Below, one piece after another: positions 17,370 through 27,685 of a stretch of DNA of 64,000 bases. Source of the stretch: JABSOG01 sp041583135. Lineage in GTDB: Bacteria; Pseudomonadota; Gammaproteobacteria; Enterobacterales; Alteromonadaceae. The stretch spans positions 10,990-74,989 of the forward strand of contig JBFHGJ010000015.1 in the NCBI GenBank assembly GCA_041583135.1. Reading direction: 5' to 3'. A model generated the notes under the pieces. That model was given only the letters and a program-made list of their open reading frames with translations. It made no database searches and was not told where the DNA came from. The translations under genes were made by a program, and so were the position numbers. Position 1 is the first letter of the stretch. Each line of letters opens with the position of its first letter.

Positions 17370-17831
17370 TCACTTTAAAAGTGAACGAATATTCATATCT
17401 CGCAGCCTAAGCGCCATACCCGAAATGATCTGATCTTTGAGCTTTTCACGGATACTGGCGGGAAAGCGGTTGAGGGTGTCCTTATCGAGTTTAAGCAGGT
17501 AGGTTTCAACGTCTGCTTTAACCGTCGCACCGTGAGGTTGGTTGTTGATAAAGGCTCCTTCGCCAATGAAGTAGCCGCCCTGCACCTCTGCCACTTTCTG
17601 CTTGTTTTCACCGACCAAAACACTGGCGCGACCCGAGAGAATAATAAAAAAGCCGTTTTGAACCTCGCCTTCTCTGATGATGCTTTCACCGGCACGACAG
17701 TGAATAAAATCTAAATTGCGGGCGAAAAACACCTTACGTTCTTCAACGCTAAACTTTCTGAAAAAAGGAATGCGATTGAGGATCTCAATCAGCTTCAAAT
17801 CGTTTATTTTTATGCGCTTCATTATTGCCAT
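17370..17831 (-). CDS. Single-domain cyclic-nucleotide-binding protein
   Basis: The protein is about 153 residues. One cNMP-binding (CRP-like) sensor fold covers residues 10-140: IPFFRKFSVEERKVF, GESIIREGEVQNGFFIILSG, then GYFIGEGAFIN at the phosphate-binding cassette. The cassette lacks the canonical Arg-Ser (it reads NQPHGATVKA), so cyclic nucleotide may not bind. No DNA-binding helix-turn-helix follows, so it is not a CRP-type regulator by itself. ATG 17831, with GAGG 9 nt upstream, was chosen over a 26-residue longer frame that starts with an unlikely Gly/Cys-rich segment. It converges with the DJ-1 gene. Confidence 0.75.
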   Translation of the reverse strand: MAIMKRIKINDLKLIEILNRIPFFRKFSVEERKVFFARNLDFIHCRAGESIIREGEVQNGFFIILSGRASVLVGENKQKVAEVQGGYFIGEGAFINNQPHGATVKADVETYLLKLDKDTLNRFPASIREKLKDQIISGMALRLRDMNIRSLLK

Positions 17832-18044
17832 GATTGTGTACCTCAATGCCTCGCCACACCATAGCCGAAAACCACACAGAGATCCAGCCGTAGCACCGCT
17901 TGCCTTCATTGATGAAAACGTCGATTCGAGATCTTATCGCAACTTATGTACAATACAGCACACGCACAATTGCAGGTTACGGCAAACACGCCAAACGGTA
18001 TTTACTATCACCCCCTCGTCAACGACCATGAGAGCAAACCAAGC

Positions 18045-18623
18045 ATGATGTCCTACCCCACACCCAAAGCGTTTACCCAAAGTGAATTGGAGATCAAAAA
18101 AAGCCGATTTATCGCTTGGGCACAAAAGGTAGAAGACAGGCAGCAGGCCATGGCCTTTTTACAAAAAGCCAAATCCGAATATCCCGATGCCCGCCATCAT
18201 TGCTGGGCCTATCAAACCGGTAACCCGCGCTCACCAAACAATGCCGCAATGTCAGACGATGGAGAACCGTCAGGCACTGCCGGTAAGCCGATACTCAACG
18301 TATTGCAACACAAAGGCGTTGGTGATGTCATGGTGGTTGTGATCCGCTACTTCGGCGGCATCAAGCTCGGCGCCGGCGGTTTGGTCAGAGCATACAGCGG
18401 CGCAGCCGAAAAGGTTATGAGTGAACTCAGCACCGAGCAACACGTTTTGACCTGCGACAAAACCATCGAAATCGACTTCGCCAAAGAGCAACTGCTCAGA
18501 CATTGGCTAAGCCAACACCAAGGTACCGTCAAAGAGGTGCAATACGGCCAACAAGTCAAACTCACCGTTGCTTTGCCCGAAGCCCAGCTCAAAGCCCTCG
18601 CCGCTTTCACCGCCGGGATTTAG
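18045..18623 (+). CDS. yigZ: YigZ/IMPACT family protein
   Basis: The protein is about 192 residues (about 204 in E. coli YigZ). The IMPACT N-terminal domain has FTQSELEIKKSRFIAWA, DARHHCWAY, the signature SDDGEPSGTAGKPIL and VIRYFGGIKLGAGGLVRAY. A C-terminal ferredoxin-like DUF1949 segment follows from about residue 130. The eukaryotic relative IMPACT regulates Gcn2, but the bacterial role is not well defined. The frame extends 33 residues upstream to 17946. The Met-Met at 18045/18048 fits the family start better. Confidence 0.88.
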   Translation: MMSYPTPKAFTQSELEIKKSRFIAWAQKVEDRQQAMAFLQKAKSEYPDARHHCWAYQTGNPRSPNNAAMSDDGEPSGTAGKPILNVLQHKGVGDVMVVVIRYFGGIKLGAGGLVRAYSGAAEKVMSELSTEQHVLTCDKTIEIDFAKEQLLRHWLSQHQGTVKEVQYGQQVKLTVALPEAQLKALAAFTAGI

Positions 18624-18945
18624 CGTCCAATCTTTGGATTGTACATGCCCATTCCAGCCTTCCCCTAATTATCTAACCTGATGTGATGCTCTCCTCTCAT
18701 TATCGGCATCTAGGTGCCATCATTGAGAGCCGCACACTATGACCCAACATAATGTTATAGACATTGTTGTCTGGACCTCTTACTCTATCATATCCGTTTT
18801 TGAGCCGTCCTTGCGCCTGTTCATAGGCAATGGTGCTTATCCACGTCATGGGTTTTCTCTCTATTTACAACAACCATTGAGCCGATGGACAGATTTGGAC
18901 AACATTGCGGTCAAATTTTACGGGAATAAAAAGTAAACATATGTT

Positions 18946-19008
18946 GCCACAAATTTGATAAACGGCAGCAACCGCTGCGGCCAGTAAGGCTTTGCTGTCT
19001 GTTGTGGC
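18946..19008. other. Foldable leader-region element
   Basis: GCCACAA (18946-18952) pairs with TTGTGGC (19002-19008). Inside it GCAGC (18965-18969) pairs with GCTGC (18974-18978) around AACC. It lies upstream of the predicted -10 box, so if transcribed it belongs to another transcript. A DNA operator or old terminator is also possible. Confidence 0.25.
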
Positions 19009-19104
19009 TAACTTTATGTTTTATATTGGCTTTAGTTTGATTTGCGGTTTTGCTTAAATTGGCTATTTTTATGTTCTGTTCCGGGCAAATTTGCATTATT
19101 GGCC

Positions 19105-19110
19105 TATAAT
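19105..19110 (+). promoter_or_regulatory. Likely -10 box for the giant lipoprotein operon
   Basis: A perfect TATAAT lies 30 bp before the ATG at 19141, which would give a leader of about 24 nt. The -35 region is not canonical, so an activator may be needed. Confidence 0.45.
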
Positions 19111-19140
19111 AAACTAGGGTGTGCCTAACGGTAATTCAGG

Positions 19141-22100
19141 ATGTCGGATAAAAAAGTGTTGTTAAATAATAACTTACCACCAAAGTCTGAAGTTGAATCC
19201 AGTTCTTTTCAGCAGTCATTAATGCAACCTTTGCGGTTGACTCTTATCTCAATGCTAGCAACAGTGTTTCTGTCTGCCTGTGGTTCGGGAGGTCCTGATA
19301 GCGTCAGCGAAACGCCGTCCCCTCAGCCAGAGCCTAGTGAACCAGCCGAACCGACGCCTGTTCCCTTGCCTTACGAGGTCGTCGAGTTTGATTTTACTCG
19401 CGCAGCCGATGGTGGCGCGTTCCGTTCAGAAAATATCCAGTCTCAAGCCTTCACCAATGGCTCAGGCCAGTTTAAAGTGCCAATCAGCGGCCAAAGCCTG
19501 AGCGGCAACATTACCGTGTCACTCGATGTTGAAGACCCCGAAGGCATAAAAGCAGTCTATATCGGCTTTAGCGACAACAATTTAGCGCTGCAATTAAGCA
19601 GCTGCCAGAGCAACTGCGCGACCACCTTTTCAACGACAATAAGCGGCATCAACCCACTGGCATTTGGCGGCACATCCGGTGAACAGCTGCTGCAACTTTG
19701 GGTCGATGATACAGCGGGCAACCGCAGTTTGGTCGATAGCGTCAGCTACAACTGGCAACAAACCATTGTCAGTGGCGTGAGCGGCAATCGCGTCAACAAC
19801 ACCATCGAACTGTCTTGGAACAGTTTGACCAATTATCTCAGATATAACGTCTATGTTGCCTCCGAGCCAAATATCTCATCGAGCAACTACGCCAGTCTCG
19901 CCGACGGCCAAGCATTTTTGGCATTGAAAAACACCAGCCTCACCCTGACCGGTAAAGAAGACACCAAGACCTTTTACACCTTGGTGACGGCTGTCGATGG
20001 CTCAGGTGAAAGCGCCTTTAGTGAAGAAATGACGTTTTTTGGTCTTGAAGATGCCGTCGATTTGCCGCCGACAGCGGTCAACGACAACTTTAGCCTAAAC
20101 GAAGACAACAGCATTAGCGACAACGTCCTTAGCAATGATTTTGACACCGAATCGGAGGTTCTCACCGTCAACCCGGTGCCGCTAACCGGCGTAAGCAATG
20201 GCACCCTCACCTTAGACCAACAAGGCAACTTCAGCTACACCCCCAACGCCAACTTCAATGGTCGTGACGGCTTTGTCTATCAGATCAGCGACGGGGTCGG
20301 CAAGACAGATACCGCAGTAGTCATCTTTACCATCAATCAAGTCAATGACGCCCCCATTGCATCACCCAATCGCTATAACCTCGATATTGCCACGACAAGC
20401 AATCTCGCCAGCTCCGTTTTAGAAGTTGCCGCGCCGGGACTATTGCGCAATGACGTCGATATCGACAGTCTCAATTTAAGCATAGTGACCGAACCTGTCA
20501 GCGCGCCAACTCAAGGGACTTTACAATTAAATGCCGACGGTAGCTTTATTTACACCGCCAACAGCAACGCCTCAGGTGAAGACAGTTTTGTATACCAAAC
20601 CATTGATGACAGCGGCGCCCTATCGGAGCAAAAAACCGTAGTCATCACCTTTAACGCACAAACCCTAGCCCCCATCGCGACGACCGATCACTACAGCCTG
20701 CAAGAAAACCAAGTGTTTGTCACCGACAACAGCTCACCCAACACCTTGTCAGTGCTGAGCAATGACAGCGACGGTGACGACCCACAAAGCCTCACGGTAT
20801 CGGGCAATATTGTCGAGCAACCGCAAAACGGTGTCTTAGCAATGAATGCAGACGGCACCTTCAGCTACACGCCGACATCGGGCTATTATGGGGTTGACAG
20901 CTTCGTCTATACCGTGAGCGACGCTCAGGGCAATAGTGCCCAAGCAGGCGTTAGGCTGGTAGTCAACCGTACCAATACAACGCCGATAGCAGTGGAAGAT
21001 AACTACAGTTTAGATGAAGACACCACCTTTAGCGCCGACAGCGTAGCGGGTCTGCTGAGAAATGACTTTGACGCAGATTTCGATCCGATTAGCGTCAACA
21101 CCAGCGTCTTACAACAACCGTTAAACGGCACAGTAGCGGTGAGCGCCGACGGTAGTTTCAGCTACACTCCGGTAGCCAATTTCAGCGGTACCGACAGCTT
21201 CCAGTATGAAGTTCTTGATGACAGCGGCGCCACAGCGTCGGCTAAAGTCAATTTAACGGTGCTCAATGTCAACGATCCGCCAGTGGCCATTGAAGATGGC
21301 GCGTCAACCTCAGAAAACGTCGCCGTCAGTATTGCCGTCTTAGATAACGACTCAGATCCCGAGGGCGATAGCCTCACCATAGTGCAAGCGTCTGTCAGCG
21401 CCAATCAAGGCTCAGTACAGATAGTCAACAACCAGACATTGACCTTTACGCCACGAGCCAACTTTGTCGGCACCGCGCAGATCAGTTACACCATCAGTGA
21501 TGGTAACGGCGGCACCGCACAAAGCAGCGTCATCGTATTAGTTGGCGCCGCCAATCAGGCACCGGTTGCCAACGACGACAGCTACAGCGCCACAGAAGAT
21601 GAAATGTTGATCATCAACGCGGCTTCAACTCAACCGATATTGACCGCCAACGACAGCGATGGCGACGGCGATGTCTTGATCGTTGTCCCCCAACCGGTAA
21701 GCAATGTCTCCCATGGTACACTCGTTCTAAGCGCCAGCGGTAACTTCACCTATCAGCCAAACAACAACTTTTTCGGCACCGACAGTTTCGAGTACCAAGT
21801 CAGCGACAACTTAGGCGGAACCGATGTCGCCACGGTAACCATAACCGTCAATCCGGTAAACGACAGCCCGGTAGCAGTTGACGACACTGCACAAACGGCA
21901 GAAGAAACCACCATGGAGGTCAATGTACTGGCCAACGATGTGGACGTAGACGGCGACAGCCTCACCATTACCTCAGCCTCTGCCAGCCACGGTGGTGTCA
22001 TCATCAGCGAAACCCAAACCTTAGTTTATACGCCGCAACAGAACTATTTTGGTAGCGACATTATCAATTACAGTATTTCTGATGGTAATGGCGGCACAGA

Positions 22101-25100
22101 CTCCGCTCAGGTCATGATGACGGTAGTCAACCGTAACGACACACCATCAACCACCAACGACAATGCCACAACCTTACAAAACGTCGCAGTAACAGTCGAT
22201 GTACTGGCTAACGACACGGACATTGACGGTGATACCCTAGTGTTACTTGACGCTACCGCCGATAGCGGCTCTGTAGTGATCAATGCCAACAACACCTTAA
22301 CCTTTACCCCGGCGCAAGACTTTTTGGGCGTTGCCACCGTAGACTATACGGCGAGCGACCAAGCCGGTGGCACCGCTGGCGGCTTGTTGTTTGTCACCGT
22401 TATCAGCGGCGCCAGTCCGCCGGTTGCGACCGATGATACTATCTCCACCAATGAAGATACTGATGTACAAATTGATGTGTTGGCCAACGACAGCGATGCC
22501 GATGGCGATACCCTAACCATCGTAGAAGCCACTGCCGATATTGGCAGTGTTTCGATTAGCAACAATCAGTTGCTGTATTCGCCCCTCGCCGACTTTAACG
22601 GCACGGCAACCATCAACTACACCATTGCCGATGGCACCGGCAACTTCGACTCGGCCAAAGTAACCGTCACCGTCATACCGCAAAATGATGCGCCGATAGC
22701 CAATAATGACGAACTGATCACCAATGAAGATTCATCGGGTACGGTTAACGTTTTGGCCAATGACAGTGACGACGGCAACAGCCTGCGAGTCAGTGCCGCC
22801 CAAGCCGGCAACGGCAGTGTCGTTATTTTGCCGGACTTTAGCTTGCTTTATACGCCTGCGGCTGACTTCAACGGCAGCGACATCATCAACTATACTGCCG
22901 AAGATGAACAGGGCTTGCAGGCCGAAGCCATGGTTTTGGTCAGCGTCTTGCCGGTTAACGATCCACCGATACCACAACCCGACAACGCCCAAATTGACGA
23001 AGACACACCGCTAACTATCAATGTTGTAAGCAACGATAGCGATATTGACTCCGCCAACTTGACCGTGGTTGCTGCCGAGGCCGCCAACGGCACGGTTGAA
23101 ATAGTCAACAGTGTCTCGTTGCTCTATCAACCAAACACCAACTTCAACGGCAGCGATACCATTAACTACACCATCTCAGATGGCGATGGCGCAACTGCTT
23201 CTTCTGCTGTTTCCGTGACAATCGTGGCGATCAATGATGCGCCGGTAGCACAAGACGACATTGCCGAAACCAATGACGGAGTTGCCATTTCGATTGCCGT
23301 TTTAAGCAATGACTCTGATATCGACGGCGATCCCTTGACCATCACCGCAGCCAGCGCGCTCCATGGTAGCGTGGTCATAGATGGCGGTACGACTTTGCGC
23401 TACACACCAAATGACGGCTTTGCCGGTGATGATACCATCAGTTACAGCATTGCCGATCCGCAAGGTCTTAGCGCCAGTGCCAGCGTGGCTGTTAAGGTAT
23501 ATCAAGTCAATGATGCGCCGGTAGCGGTTGACGATAGCGCAACCACCAAAGAAGACACGTTGGTCAACATCAATGTATTGGCCAATGACAGCGATAAAGA
23601 TGGTCAGACACTGACCGTAACAGAAGCGACGGCAACATCCGGCACCGTAGTGATCAAAGCCGACAACACCTTAGACTACACTCCTAATGCCAATTTCAAT
23701 GGCGCAGACACCATTGTTTATGCAATATCCGATGGTGCTCTTGGTACGGCGTCGGCCAAAGTCGATGTGACCGTCACCGCCGTCAACGATGCCCCTGTAG
23801 CCGCCGACGATAGTGCGACAACCGTTGAAGATACCAATGTCACCATAGAGGTACTGGCCAACGATAGCGACGTCGATGATGAAGTGCTACTGGTCAACGT
23901 TGTTTCGGTCACCAATGGCGGTGCACTGGTCAACCCGGACAATTCGATAACCTACTTCCCGGAAGAAAACTTCTCTGGTGAGGCGCTAATCAACTATACC
24001 GTAGCAGATGCCGCAGGACTCACCGCCAATGCCAAAGTGACCATTACGGTCACCGCAGTCAACGATCCGCCTATTGCCAACAATGACAGCGCCATCACCC
24101 AAGAAGATGTACCGGTCAACATAAATGTTCTGAGCAATGACTTCGATGCCGAAGGCGACACGCTAAGCGTGACCATACAAAGTGTCAGTAACGGCACCGC
24201 CACCCAAAGTGCAGGCGTGATCAGCTTTGTCCCGACATTAAACTTCAACGGTGAAGGACAAGTTGTTTACCAACTCAGCGATGGCAACAGTACCGCCCAA
24301 GCGCAGGTTACCATCAATGTGGTCGCAGTAAACGACAACCCGGTAGCACAAGCGGATACAGTAACGGTGGCAGAAGACTCCAACAACACCATCGACGTTT
24401 TGAGTAATGACAGCGATCCCGATGGCGACTCGCTCACCGTCGCCGATGCGTGGGCCAATAATGGCGTGGTCTCAATTAACAGCGATCAAAGCCTGCAATA
24501 CAGCCCCGATAGCAACTTCTCCGGTTTAGATGTGATCAACTATACCGTCATTGACGGTCAGGGGGGCGCAGGTCGTTCTTCTGTCACCATCACCGTCACT
24601 CCGGTCAACGACCCACCGATTGCAGTACCTGATGAACTCACCATAGATGAAGATACAGTCACCAACATTGCCGTACTGGTGAACGACAGCGACCCTGACA
24701 GCGGTGATACACTGCGCATTATCAATGCCACAACCAGCAGCGGTTCAGTATCGGTGATCAATATCGGCGGCAGTGATCTAATCAACTATGTGCCGCTGCA
24801 AAATTTCAATGGCCAAGCAACCATCGCCTACACCATTGCCGATACCGATTGCGCCAGCGCGCAAAGTTGTACCGAGCAACACAGCGATAGCGCTGTCGTC
24901 ACTGTTACCATTTCCGCAGTGAACGACTCACCGGTCGTTGCCGATGCCAGCGCCCAAGTGGCAGAAAATGCCAGCAATGGCGACACCGTTGTTGGCGTCT
25001 CTGCCAGCGACGTAGATGACACACAACTGTTATACGCCATTGTTAGCGGCAATATCGACAGTATCTTCGGTATCAACAGTGCAACCGGTCAAATCAGTGT

Positions 25101-27684
25101 AACTGACAGAACCTTCCTCGACTTTGAGCGCAACGCCAGATACGTCCTTAGCGTATCGGCTACCGATGCCCAAGGCGCCGCAGGTTTTGGTCAAGTCACC
25201 ATCGACGTCACCGAAGTCGCGGAAAATGTCTCCTTGATTGCCGACAGCGCCTTTGGCAATACCGGCATCACCGGCTTAACCGCCTCAAACGGTTTTGCCT
25301 ATGACAACAAAGACACCCCTAATGCCGCAGTCATGGACAGTAGCGGTAAAACCGTCGTTGTCGGCAGTGTAGACAACAACAATAACGATATCGCCCTGAC
25401 TCGCTTTACCAACGATGGCAAAATCGACAGCGACTTCGGCATACAAGGCGTGTTGACCAAAGATCTGGGCTACTTTGAGTCCGCTAAGGCCGTAGACGTC
25501 GATAGCAGCAACAACATCTACATTGCAGGGGAAGTTTTCAACGGCACCAGCACCGAAATATTCGTTGCCAAAGTGCTCTCAAACGGCACCTTGGACAGCA
25601 GCTTTGGCAGTGGTGGCGTAGTTGTATCGTCTATGGCCAACAGCAGCTTGAAAGTCGCCGACGTGTTGGTTCATGCCAACGGCTCTGTTGCGGTACTGGC
25701 GGGGATCAACAATCAATTCAGTTTGCTCAAATACAGCGCCTCAGGTTCAGTCGATTCCACCTTAAACATCGATTTAAGTGGCGACTATGACACCCCGACC
25801 GCCATGACCGAGCAAGCTGACGGCAAAGTGCTATTGGCAGGCTATACCGCCGATAGCACCAATCAATTCAACTATGACTTTGCCGTAGCAAGAGTAGACT
25901 ATGCCACCATGACACTCGATACCGGCTTTGGTAGCGAAGGCAGCAAGGTATTTGATTCAGGCCATCGCTATGACGAGCAGGTCTATGACGTTGCCGTCAA
26001 TAGCAGTGGCAATATTGCCTTGGTTGGCGCCATCGCTGCCGGTACCAACATCTATGATGCAGTGCTGGCCGTACTCGACAGCAGTGGCAATCTCAGTGAA
26101 ACAACCGGCAGCAACGGTGTCAAGGTCATCGATGCCGATAACGACAATGGCGCAGGCACTGGCAGCTCTTATGCGACCAGTGTGGTGTTTGACGCCAGCG
26201 ATCACCTATTTGTTGGTGTGCAAACTGGCATCAGCGAAAGCACTCAAGACTTCGCCGTAGCCAAGTTAGACCTTGCCGGTCAACTCGACAGCGGCTATGG
26301 CGCCGCTGGTATCGCTGTTAAAGACTTAAAATCCGGGCAAAACAAAATGGTCAGAGCCATGCTAGATAGCAACAATCAAGCCGTGGTCGCCACCAGTATT
26401 GAAGGCTCGCAAAATCAAGATTTTGCCATTGCCCGCTTTACTGCCACCGGTTCGTTCGACACCAGCTTTGCTCACAACGGCTACACCTTTAGCAACCACA
26501 CGCCAAGTGACGACACCCTAAATGATGGCATCGAATTGAGCAGCTCAATCAATAGCGGTAAATTCATCTACACTGGCAGCGCCAGCGGCGTCGATGGTAT
26601 TTCCGAGTTGATCGTGGCCCGTTACTACAATGCCGGTGCATTAGACACCACTTTCGGCAATAGCGGCTACTTTAAACTGGGCAATCACGGCGTTAGCTCT
26701 TTGGTCGGACACAGCGTTGTGGAATTAAGCGACGGCCGTATCGTCGTTGCCGGAAGCGAAGGCGATGAAGCCTTACTGGTCATGCTCGATTCGCAAGGTA
26801 ACCTCGACACCAGCTTTGACAGTGACGGTATTAAAGTCCTCAGTCGAACCGCCAGCAACATCAAGTTGCAGATCCGCGCCATGGCACGCACTGGCAACGA
26901 TCAACTGGTATTTGCCGGTATCGCCGAAAATATCTCCAATGACGATATCGACATCTACTTAGGAAAAATCAATTTAGACGGTACACTAGATGATGGTTTT
27001 GGCTCGGCAGGCGAAGTATTGCAAAGTTTAGGCGGCAATGAAGGTGCGGCAGATATGGCGCTCAACACCGACGGTTCAATCGTGATAGCAGGTCGCCAAC
27101 AGAACAACTCAGGACAAGATGACCGGGCATTGATCGCCAAATTTACCAGCACCGGCGCGCTTGATACAGGGTTTGCCGGGGGCAATGGTTATATTGCCAT
27201 TGATGCCGATACATCCATCAGCGACAACTCAGATCACCTACAAAGCATAGCACTAGACAGCAATGGGCTGATTTATGCTGTGGGCCACAGCAGTGGCAGC
27301 AATGGTAACCTCAGTGTCATTGTCAGTCTCAATGCGAACGGTAGCGTCAATAGCAGCTTCGATGGCGACGGCATTAAGACCATTGCAGCCAGTGTCGCTC
27401 GAGCCATCACAATCGGCAGCAATAACCTGCCGGTTATCACCGGGGTAAAATACAATGCAACCGACGGTTATGACGATGTCTATGTGACTCGTTTGACCGC
27501 TGCGGGCAGCATAGATACTTTATTCAACAACGGCAGTCTATTCCTTATCAACTTCAATGCCAGCGACGATGTCGTTGTTGTGAAGCTTTTGAGCAATGGC
27601 GGGTTAATGATTGCCGGTAACAATCAGGTCAGTGGCTACGCGACGCAAGTGTGGTATCTACGTGCCTACAGGCTGGTGCAGTAA
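19141..27684 (+). CDS. Giant predicted lipoprotein with cadherin-like (tandem-95) and delta-60 repeats
   Basis: The protein is 2847 residues. A hydrophobic stretch ends in the lipobox LSAC (Cys near residue 47), then a Pro/Glu-rich linker, so it should be lipid-anchored. An N-terminal beta domain and a fibronectin-III-like domain (about 205-300) come first. I count 17 cadherin-like (tandem-95) repeats at about 308-1930, each starting with a form of APVAxDD-x-T-x-ED and containing LxNDSDxDGD, a probable calcium-binding acidic loop. One classical cadherin domain follows (about 1930-2030, AENASNGDTVVGVSASD). The last ~800 residues carry delta-60-type repeats (LDSSFGSGGVVV, LDTTFGNSGYF), which are predicted to form blades or propellers. 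It is likely a surface adhesin or matrix protein. No strong Shine-Dalgarno is visible at ATG 19141. ATG 19222 would leave a short canonical lipoprotein signal. Confidence 0.82.
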   Translation: MSDKKVLLNNNLPPKSEVESSSFQQSLMQPLRLTLISMLATVFLSACGSGGPDSVSETPSPQPEPSEPAEPTPVPLPYEVVEFDFTRAADGGAFRSENIQSQAFTNGSGQFKVPISGQSLSGNITVSLDVEDPEGIKAVYIGFSDNNLALQLSSCQSNCATTFSTTISGINPLAFGGTSGEQLLQLWVDDTAGNRSLVDSVSYNWQQTIVSGVSGNRVNNTIELSWNSLTNYLRYNVYVASEPNISSSNYASLADGQAFLALKNTSLTLTGKEDTKTFYTLVTAVDGSGESAFSEEMTFFGLEDAVDLPPTAVNDNFSLNEDNSISDNVLSNDFDTESEVLTVNPVPLTGVSNGTLTLDQQGNFSYTPNANFNGRDGFVYQISDGVGKTDTAVVIFTINQVNDAPIASPNRYNLDIATTSNLASSVLEVAAPGLLRNDVDIDSLNLSIVTEPVSAPTQGTLQLNADGSFIYTANSNASGEDSFVYQTIDDSGALSEQKTVVITFNAQTLAPIATTDHYSLQENQVFVTDNSSPNTLSVLSNDSDGDDPQSLTVSGNIVEQPQNGVLAMNADGTFSYTPTSGYYGVDSFVYTVSDAQGNSAQAGVRLVVNRTNTTPIAVEDNYSLDEDTTFSADSVAGLLRNDFDADFDPISVNTSVLQQPLNGTVAVSADGSFSYTPVANFSGTDSFQYEVLDDSGATASAKVNLTVLNVNDPPVAIEDGASTSENVAVSIAVLDNDSDPEGDSLTIVQASVSANQGSVQIVNNQTLTFTPRANFVGTAQISYTISDGNGGTAQSSVIVLVGAANQAPVANDDSYSATEDEMLIINAASTQPILTANDSDGDGDVLIVVPQPVSNVSHGTLVLSASGNFTYQPNNNFFGTDSFEYQVSDNLGGTDVATVTITVNPVNDSPVAVDDTAQTAEETTMEVNVLANDVDVDGDSLTITSASASHGGVIISETQTLVYTPQQNYFGSDIINYSISDGNGGTDSAQVMMTVVNRNDTPSTTNDNATTLQNVAVTVDVLANDTDIDGDTLVLLDATADSGSVVINANNTLTFTPAQDFLGVATVDYTASDQAGGTAGGLLFVTVISGASPPVATDDTISTNEDTDVQIDVLANDSDADGDTLTIVEATADIGSVSISNNQLLYSPLADFNGTATINYTIADGTGNFDSAKVTVTVIPQNDAPIANNDELITNEDSSGTVNVLANDSDDGNSLRVSAAQAGNGSVVILPDFSLLYTPAADFNGSDIINYTAEDEQGLQAEAMVLVSVLPVNDPPIPQPDNAQIDEDTPLTINVVSNDSDIDSANLTVVAAEAANGTVEIVNSVSLLYQPNTNFNGSDTINYTISDGDGATASSAVSVTIVAINDAPVAQDDIAETNDGVAISIAVLSNDSDIDGDPLTITAASALHGSVVIDGGTTLRYTPNDGFAGDDTISYSIADPQGLSASASVAVKVYQVNDAPVAVDDSATTKEDTLVNINVLANDSDKDGQTLTVTEATATSGTVVIKADNTLDYTPNANFNGADTIVYAISDGALGTASAKVDVTVTAVNDAPVAADDSATTVEDTNVTIEVLANDSDVDDEVLLVNVVSVTNGGALVNPDNSITYFPEENFSGEALINYTVADAAGLTANAKVTITVTAVNDPPIANNDSAITQEDVPVNINVLSNDFDAEGDTLSVTIQSVSNGTATQSAGVISFVPTLNFNGEGQVVYQLSDGNSTAQAQVTINVVAVNDNPVAQADTVTVAEDSNNTIDVLSNDSDPDGDSLTVADAWANNGVVSINSDQSLQYSPDSNFSGLDVINYTVIDGQGGAGRSSVTITVTPVNDPPIAVPDELTIDEDTVTNIAVLVNDSDPDSGDTLRIINATTSSGSVSVINIGGSDLINYVPLQNFNGQATIAYTIADTDCASAQSCTEQHSDSAVVTVTISAVNDSPVVADASAQVAENASNGDTVVGVSASDVDDTQLLYAIVSGNIDSIFGINSATGQISVTDRTFLDFERNARYVLSVSATDAQGAAGFGQVTIDVTEVAENVSLIADSAFGNTGITGLTASNGFAYDNKDTPNAAVMDSSGKTVVVGSVDNNNNDIALTRFTNDGKIDSDFGIQGVLTKDLGYFESAKAVDVDSSNNIYIAGEVFNGTSTEIFVAKVLSNGTLDSSFGSGGVVVSSMANSSLKVADVLVHANGSVAVLAGINNQFSLLKYSASGSVDSTLNIDLSGDYDTPTAMTEQADGKVLLAGYTADSTNQFNYDFAVARVDYATMTLDTGFGSEGSKVFDSGHRYDEQVYDVAVNSSGNIALVGAIAAGTNIYDAVLAVLDSSGNLSETTGSNGVKVIDADNDNGAGTGSSYATSVVFDASDHLFVGVQTGISESTQDFAVAKLDLAGQLDSGYGAAGIAVKDLKSGQNKMVRAMLDSNNQAVVATSIEGSQNQDFAIARFTATGSFDTSFAHNGYTFSNHTPSDDTLNDGIELSSSINSGKFIYTGSASGVDGISELIVARYYNAGALDTTFGNSGYFKLGNHGVSSLVGHSVVELSDGRIVVAGSEGDEALLVMLDSQGNLDTSFDSDGIKVLSRTASNIKLQIRAMARTGNDQLVFAGIAENISNDDIDIYLGKINLDGTLDDGFGSAGEVLQSLGGNEGAADMALNTDGSIVIAGRQQNNSGQDDRALIAKFTSTGALDTGFAGGNGYIAIDADTSISDNSDHLQSIALDSNGLIYAVGHSSGSNGNLSVIVSLNANGSVNSSFDGDGIKTIAASVARAITIGSNNLPVITGVKYNATDGYDDVYVTRLTAAGSIDTLFNNGSLFLINFNASDDVVVVKLLSNGGLMIAGNNQVSGYATQVWYLRAYRLVQ

Positions 27685-27685
27685 C

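Larger units (their letters stand above)
18624..19140. other. Intergenic region before the giant lipoprotein gene (517 bp)
   Basis: No convincing gene was found. Short frames (for example 18739-18936) have no family resemblance and poor start signals. The right half holds a foldable segment at 18946-19008 and a TATAAT box at 19105-19110. The stretch is more A+T-rich than the flanking genes, consistent with a promoter and leader region for the 20-kb gene pair that follows. Confidence 0.6.

Noticed and set aside
18739..18936. 65-residue plus-strand frame in the intergenic region
   Set aside because: No ribosome binding site, no family resemblance and unusual composition. More likely chance.
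18946..19060. Possible cyclic-di-GMP (GEMM) riboswitch
   Set aside because: A GCAAAGCC string occurs on the minus strand, but the required first stem is missing and no minus-strand gene lies downstream.
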